64,000 bases of DNA from Strobilurus pachycystidiatus. Taxonomy: Eukaryota > Basidiomycota > Agaricomycetes > Agaricales > Physalacriaceae. Within the stretch, counting starts at the first letter, position 1. Each line of letters opens with the position of its first letter. Position numbers and translations under genes: made by a program. The stretch covers positions 2,232,001-2,296,000 of the forward strand of contig JAHLMK010000001.1 in NCBI GenBank assembly GCA_019915135.1, written 5' to 3'. Below the pieces are notes generated by a model that was not told the DNA's origin, made no database searches, and saw nothing but the letters and a program-made list of their open reading frames with translations. Shown here piece by piece: positions 59,098 to 64,000 of the stretch.

Positions 59098-60103
59098 TTA
59101 GAATTGGTGATCAAACAACTGCTCCTCCGTAACCGGCTTTCTCTGTGGCGCACCATGGCCATTGCCATGTCCATTCTCGTTCGACTGGCCCGCGCCGCTA
59201 CCGTAAAGCCCACCCTCTGCATCCTCCGGGTATGCGACCGAGTCTTCGCGGGAGTGAAGACTATCAGAGGCTATGGAGGCCGATCCCTTCTTCTTCTTCG
59301 ACTTCTTCTTCCTCTGACGCTCCTCCGAGACCGAGTAGGCGTCCTCAGTCCTCGCCCAGCGATCCTTCTTATCCTTCTTCTTCTTGGATTTCTTCATGCT
59401 CGGGGCGGGAGAGGCGTCTTCGAAGTTAGCCGGGTAGTGCCAGCGACCGCCGGATCCGGAACTTTCATTGCGGTCATCACGATAGAATTGCTCGTCCTCG
59501 GGCCGCCACAGGTCTCCATTGGCTTGCCGTTGCCTCTCGTTATGGCCGTCAGATGACAGGTCTACACTGGAACCCTGCTCCTGGCCTTCGGCGTAGGGCT
59601 GGCCCTCCAGAGTAGACGTGGGGAGACGGTCATTGTAGCGATTGGCCCACTGCGACTTGCGCTCCTTGCGACGGATCTCTGACGTATCAACAAGGCCGTA
59701 GCGCTGGGCCCATTTCGGAGTGCGTGCATGGTTCTTGTTGTTCCGTATATTCTGCAAAGGCATTAGGCGGACGCTGAGCGCACATGTGGGTGCAGCTGAC
59801 CTGGATGTAGAAATTATGGACGTGGCCTATTGACGATCAGTTGGCGCATCTTCAAAGCAGGTCATGGCGGCATACCGGGTATATATCCGCAAATCGTAAG
59901 CAGCAGGTTGAGCCAGAAGTCGCTTCCAAGGCCAAAACGGGCGGCGACGGCTGGAGGAGGATAAGCACAGGGCGTCGGAGAAATGGAGATTGGAATGCAG
60001 TACCCAGTGGGGGGAAGAGGGTGCCTAGAATGAAGAGGAGGACAGCATATCCATGATGCCGCTTTGGCTTGAGATCAGGTTTCTTGAACTGATAGTTCTC
60101 CAT
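59098..60103 (-). CDS. Pmp3/UPF0057 membrane domain with a long lysine-rich C-terminal tail
   Basis: About 285 residues. The first 70 form a Pmp3-type two-helix membrane domain: YAVLLFILGTLFPPLAVAAR, GLGSDFWLNLLLTICGYIPG and HVHNFYIQ. Yeast Pmp3 and plant RCI2 (about 55 residues) sit in the plasma membrane and affect potential and salt tolerance. Here about 215 extra hydrophilic residues follow. They start NIRNNKNHARTPKWAQRYGL and include acidic and Gln-rich stretches plus two basic clusters (KKSKKKKDKKD and RKKKSKKKK). The end is RKPVTEEQLFDHQF. Three introns (about 50 nt each) lie in the membrane-domain part and the tail is one exon. Longer Pmp3 relatives exist in fungi, but what the tail does is unknown. 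Confidence 0.85.
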
Positions 60104-60373
60104 GATGGTCTGGTGCAGAGCCTCAGCTCGTCATTTCATTTCGCAATGGGCAGTCAGGGCGGTCCACGTGGCCTCGCCGGAAACGGTATCCTGTTTTCGT
60201 CCGCTTCAACTTCCACCGTCATCATTGTGCGCCTCAGTCTACTCAACGCTCCCAGCGTTGGCGAACACGCTTGCCACGCTCTGATCCTATGTACCGCTCT
60301 GGTTCTTCCTCTCCCTCCACCTCACTGACGCCCGAGCGCTGCTAGGACGGACGTATCTTCCGCGACGGAGGTC

Positions 60374-62340
60374 ATGGACCACGAACCCTTCCTCGATCTC
60401 TCTGACGTCGTCCACGACCACACCATAGACGACGAGACGGATGATCCTGGCGCTGTAGAGACTGCCTCCGACGACCATACCGAGGCCCAGTCCTCCGTTC
60501 TCCCTCTGCACAAAGGTTATCAACCACCCGACAGTCCCAACCAGCATCCATTCTCTGTTGATATACTCGAAAGAGAACTCGCCTCTCTCCTCAACCAGAA
60601 CGCCTCCGCCGCCACCGAGGCGCTCATAGCGGCTGCTCAGCACCAACAAGCCAACCTCGGTCTCGACTCCAGTTCAGATCCGGATGTGACCGGACGCCTG
60701 GATACCATGGCAGGACTTTCTGGCATCAACGTCAGCACTTTCGCGGCCATACTCAACGCCGCACATGCCCAGGCCGCCGATCTGGCCGCGAAGGATCCCG
60801 AATTCGCTCGGCAACGGGCTGCGGTTCTTGCAGAAAAGGAGAGCAAGAATACGCGTACGGCGCCAGCATTTCATTCCCTCACGGCCAGCGAATCATCCAC
60901 CTCCCACAAATCCTCTCGTTCCAGAGACCGTGATAGTCAGTCTCCCGAGAAGGCCGACTATCTGTACTCGGATGCGCAAAGTGATAGCGAAGGAGACTCG
61001 TCGACACCCACCTTAATGTCACGCTCTCCTGCCGACCCCGGACCGTCTCTGGCATCCTCTTCTCTTCCAGAAGATTTCTCCGACATCAACGACATTTTAA
61101 CTCAACTGTCGCAGTTCGAAACGGAACCAGAACATCGTCACGGGGATGGGCCGTCTCCCGACTCTTCGCCTGTTGTCTCCCACGCTCACGGAATGCCGCA
61201 GCGGCCAATGAACTCATCAGCCGCGGGCCCACTCAATCGCTCCATTCAGCAACCTGTGGCGTCAACCTCTAACGCTGCTCAACAAAACACGACTCCGAAG
61301 AAAGGTAAACGTGTTTCGAAGAAGAACGCGACATCAGACCATCCACCAGCAGCTCCGCAATCACATATATGCGACCACGAGAATTGTCAAAAGACCTTTA
61401 CCCGACGCAGTGATCTTGCTCGACATATGCGAATACATACAGGCGAACGGCCGTTTGTATGCAGTGTGGTGAATTGCGGAAAGACTTTCATACAGGTAGG
61501 ATTAGTCCAGTCAAACCACCCTCTGTGATACTCATAGTACGACTTTCTGCAGCGCTCCGCTCTCCATGTTCACTCGCGAGTCCACACTGGCGAGAAACCC
61601 CATTGTTGCGAGTACGACGGATGCAACAAGACGTTCAGTGACTCCAGCAGTCTGGCTCGGCACCGACGGACACATACTGGGAAGCGACCATACAAGTGTG
61701 AAGACCCGAAATGCACAAAGACGTTCACGCGTCGGACAACTTTGAACCAGCATATGCGTATTCATGATCCTTCATGGGTACCAGACCCTTCCGTGTAAGT
61801 TCGCATTTATTGCATAGGCCAATGCGCTATTTCCGCTGACACAGTCTTTGTAGCAAATACCATTTCAAAGCCAAACGACGGAAAGTGGTGGAGGAGAGTG
61901 AGGACGAAGATGAGCGCGAGCTAGAAGACTCTGTTCGCACAATATCTGCATTATTCCATGTGGGAGGGGCGGCGTTGGCTGCTGTGCCCCCTGGACTGGT
62001 AGGACCGGATGACCCTTTGGAAGTACGGGTAGCGAGCATCAGTGCCGAGATTGCAGCTGCCATTGCCCAGGCCCATTCCCGGTCTTATGACGATGACGAC
62101 GACGACGAAGATGAACTGGAAGATGAACTGGCAGACGATTCTGCGGATGAGTTGAGTTGTCGTGACACTATCGGACCTAATACGAGTGGGATTAGGGGCC
62201 GGGGCGGAATTGGCCGGCCCGGACGAGACGACTCGGAACGGGAGGACGAAGAGGACGAGGAAGCGTTTCCCGCGCCTCTTCGAGCGCGACGAGGACGCGA
62301 CGCAGAGGGAGTAGCCGCTGGGGAGAAGAGAAAGCGCTAG
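60374..62340 (+). CDS. C2H2 zinc-finger protein, probable transcription factor
   Basis: About 615 residues. An acidic N-terminus and a Ser/Ala-rich middle ([20 protein letters not shown]) precede four C2H2 fingers in a row: [57 protein letters not shown] and [19 protein letters not shown]. They are joined by TGEKP-type linkers (HTGERPF, HTGEKPH, HTGKRPY), so DNA binding is likely. The tail has a basic stretch ([12 protein letters not shown]) that could be a nuclear signal. Very acidic runs ([14 protein letters not shown]) and a basic end (GEKRKR) follow. Two introns: 61,498-61,553, inside the second finger, and about 61,796-61,853. I cannot assign it to a named regulator. It lies 228 bp upstream of the fructose-bisphosphatase gene on the same strand. 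Confidence 0.88.
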
Positions 62341-62485
62341 GTCCGGTGTTGATTGTTGTATTTTTAGCTGTATCATAAGCGCTGTGGTGTGCGCGGTAAT
62401 AGGGTTCAAGAGGAGCGCCGCACTTGTGAGTTGTGGAACTTGGAGGGTCCGGGTTCATCCGGATGCTTCAGGACACGGCTCCCGG

Positions 62486-62492
62486 TATATAA
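62486..62492 (+). promoter_or_regulatory. TATA box of the fructose-1,6-bisphosphatase gene
   Basis: TATATAA lies 83 bp before the start codon, a normal fungal spacing. TATA-type promoters are common at regulated metabolic genes. Confidence 0.5.
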
Positions 62493-62568
62493 CAAGGCTA
62501 AAGCGGAATAGCGGAATATCCTCCACTGACACCCTCCCCTCTTCAACGCACAATCCGAAACTACCATC

Positions 62569-63861
62569 ATGTCTGAAGAGCCTCCCTCCACCGACCTTAT
62601 CACTCTCACTCGGTATGCCCTCTGCTCGTCGTCTAATCAAGCCCATCTAACGCACAGTACAGGCACGTTCTCAATGACCAGATCCGGCTCGGCGCTGCCG
62701 CCACCGGCGATCTCACATTGCTTTTGACCGCCATCCAGGTCACATCGAAATTCATCGCAACCAACGTTCGGAAGGCCCGTCTCATCAATCTGTACGTCGT
62801 CGCCTGTCCGAGCATTGAACGGTGCTCACACGACCATGCAGCGTCGGACTCGCAGGAGAGACCAATGTCCAGGGCGAGGATCAAAAGAAACTCGATGTCC
62901 TGTCCAATGACATCATGGTGAACGCCCTGCGCGCATCCGGCAAGACCGCCGTTCTCGTCTCTGAGGAGATCGAGGACGCCATCATCATCGAGGAAAAGCA
63001 CCGCGGCCGCTACTGTGTCGTGTTCGACCCTCTGGACGGCAGCAGCAACATCGACGCGGGTGTCAACATCGGCACCATCTTTGGCATCTACAAAGTGGTA
63101 TGTACAATGCCCCTCTTTGAGTGTCCAGTCCTGACGAAGGCATTACAGCGTCAAGAAGGACAAGCTTCAATCGAAGATGTCTTGCGGCCGGGAAGTGAGA
63201 TGGTAGCAGCTGGTTACACCATGTGAGTTGTTTAGCGTCTGGTATACCTCACCGAGGGCTTGGCTCACGACAAACACCAGGTACGGCTCCTCAGCCAACT
63301 TGATACTCACCACTGGTCACGGCGTCAATGGCTACACGCTTGACCCTTCACTGGGGGAGTTTATTCTCACCCATCCTGATGTACGCGACCGCTCTCCGTC
63401 TGAGTACCCTACACATGCTGATGTCGGTCCTGCAGATACAAATACCTCCGCGCGGCAAGATCTACTCGTTCAACGAGGGCAACTCGATGTACTTTTACCC
63501 CCCAGTGAACGCCTACCTTCATTCCCTTAAATACCCCGCGGCCGGCAAATCGCCCTACAGCGCTCGGTACATCGGGTCCATGGTGGCGGATGTTCACCGG
63601 ACGCTCCTCTACGGCGGTATCTTTGGCTACCCCGACGACAAGAAGAGCAAAAACGGGAAGCTGAGGATTCTGTACGAGGCGTTCCCGATGGCCTTCTTGA
63701 CAGAGCAGGCCGGCGGTGTCGCTACCACGGGAACGACGCGTATCCTCGACATCGTGCCAAAAGGCATTCACGATCGTTGTTCCGTCTTCTTGGGCAGCAA
63801 AGAAGATGTCGAAGACCTGAAGAAGTTCTACAAGGACCCATCTTTGGCAGAGTCTAGCTGA
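62569..63861 (+). CDS. FBP1: Fructose-1,6-bisphosphatase
   Basis: Gluconeogenic enzyme that hydrolyses fructose-1,6-bisphosphate to fructose-6-phosphate in the cytosol. The product is about 340 residues, normal length. Family motifs in order: [50 protein letters not shown], the metal site [77 protein letters not shown] and [20 protein letters not shown]. The protein ends PSLAESS. Six short introns join in frame, the first after LITLTR. The start is the first ATG after the TATA box. Confidence 0.96.
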
Positions 63862-64000
63862 ATAACTTAGTTAGTATATGTGGTCAGATTCAGATACTGT
63901 AACTGATCGTGATGATAGCGTACCCTAGAAACTGTTAGCTCTCAGCTTCCCAGTGGGGTTTCCAGACAGTAATCAAGCAATTAATGGAATGCTCAATTGT

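Overview
This is nuclear DNA from a filamentous basidiomycete fungus, most likely one of the Agaricomycetes. Genes are dense on both strands and cut by many introns of about 45-60 nt with GT..AG ends. The content fits: a cell-wall alpha-1,3-glucan synthase, a Ste11-type MAPKKK with SAM and RA domains, a Puf3-type Pumilio protein, a kinesin-1 and a kinesin-5, a microsomal P450 and a secreted PNGase A-like protein. There are no operons, CRISPR arrays, insertion sequences or viral genes. Nothing here amounts to a wholly new system. The oddities are in gene structure: microexons, GC-AG introns, a partial gene duplication and probable one-base frameshifts.

Layout. 1-0.8 kb: degenerate tandem copy of part of the MAPKKK gene, cut by the window edge. 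1.0-4.8 kb (-): the MAPKKK (STE11). 5.6-13.5 kb (+): alpha-1,3-glucan synthase. 13.8-15.1 kb (+): PRCC-domain protein. 15.2-15.9 kb (-): histone H2B. 16.2-17.3 kb (-): mitochondrial HTD2-like dehydratase. 17.6-20.0 kb (-): DUF2828/vWA protein. 20.1-23.9 kb (-): kinesin-5. 24.1-24.5 kb (+): ELF1. 24.8-28.7 kb (+): kinesin-1. 29.6-32.7 kb (+): Pumilio protein. 33.2-38.8 kb (+): SEC16. 39.1-41.0 kb (+): GT15 mannosyltransferase. 41.3-45.0 kb (-): PI 4-kinase PIK1. 45.1-46.3 kb (+): OST3/OST6. 46.5-48.4 kb (-): second GT15 mannosyltransferase. 49.4-50.7 kb (+): TOM40. 50.8-51.8 kb (+): YbbL/FetA-like ABC ATPase with apparent frameshifts. 51.8 kb: tRNA-Ile(UAU) with an intron. 52.9-55.2 kb (+): cytochrome P450. 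55.6-58.0 kb (+): PNGase A-like protein. 59.1-60.1 kb (-): Pmp3 domain with a long lysine-rich tail. 60.4-62.3 kb (+): C2H2 zinc-finger protein. 62.6-63.9 kb (+): fructose-1,6-bisphosphatase.

How the genes relate. Most are independent housekeeping genes. The 33-58 kb stretch is rich in secretory and glycosylation functions: ER exit (SEC16), two Golgi mannosyltransferases, Golgi PI4P synthesis (PIK1), N-glycan transfer (OST3) and N-glycan removal (PNGase A). PIK1 and OST3 have start codons only 50 bp apart, back to back. The two GT15 genes are paralogues facing each other across PIK1-OST3 and share an unusual 6-nt microexon.

Limits. Gene models were assembled by eye from reading frames, splice signals and remembered family motifs. 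Inner exon borders and some starts are approximate, and similarity statements rest on recognition, not on a search.
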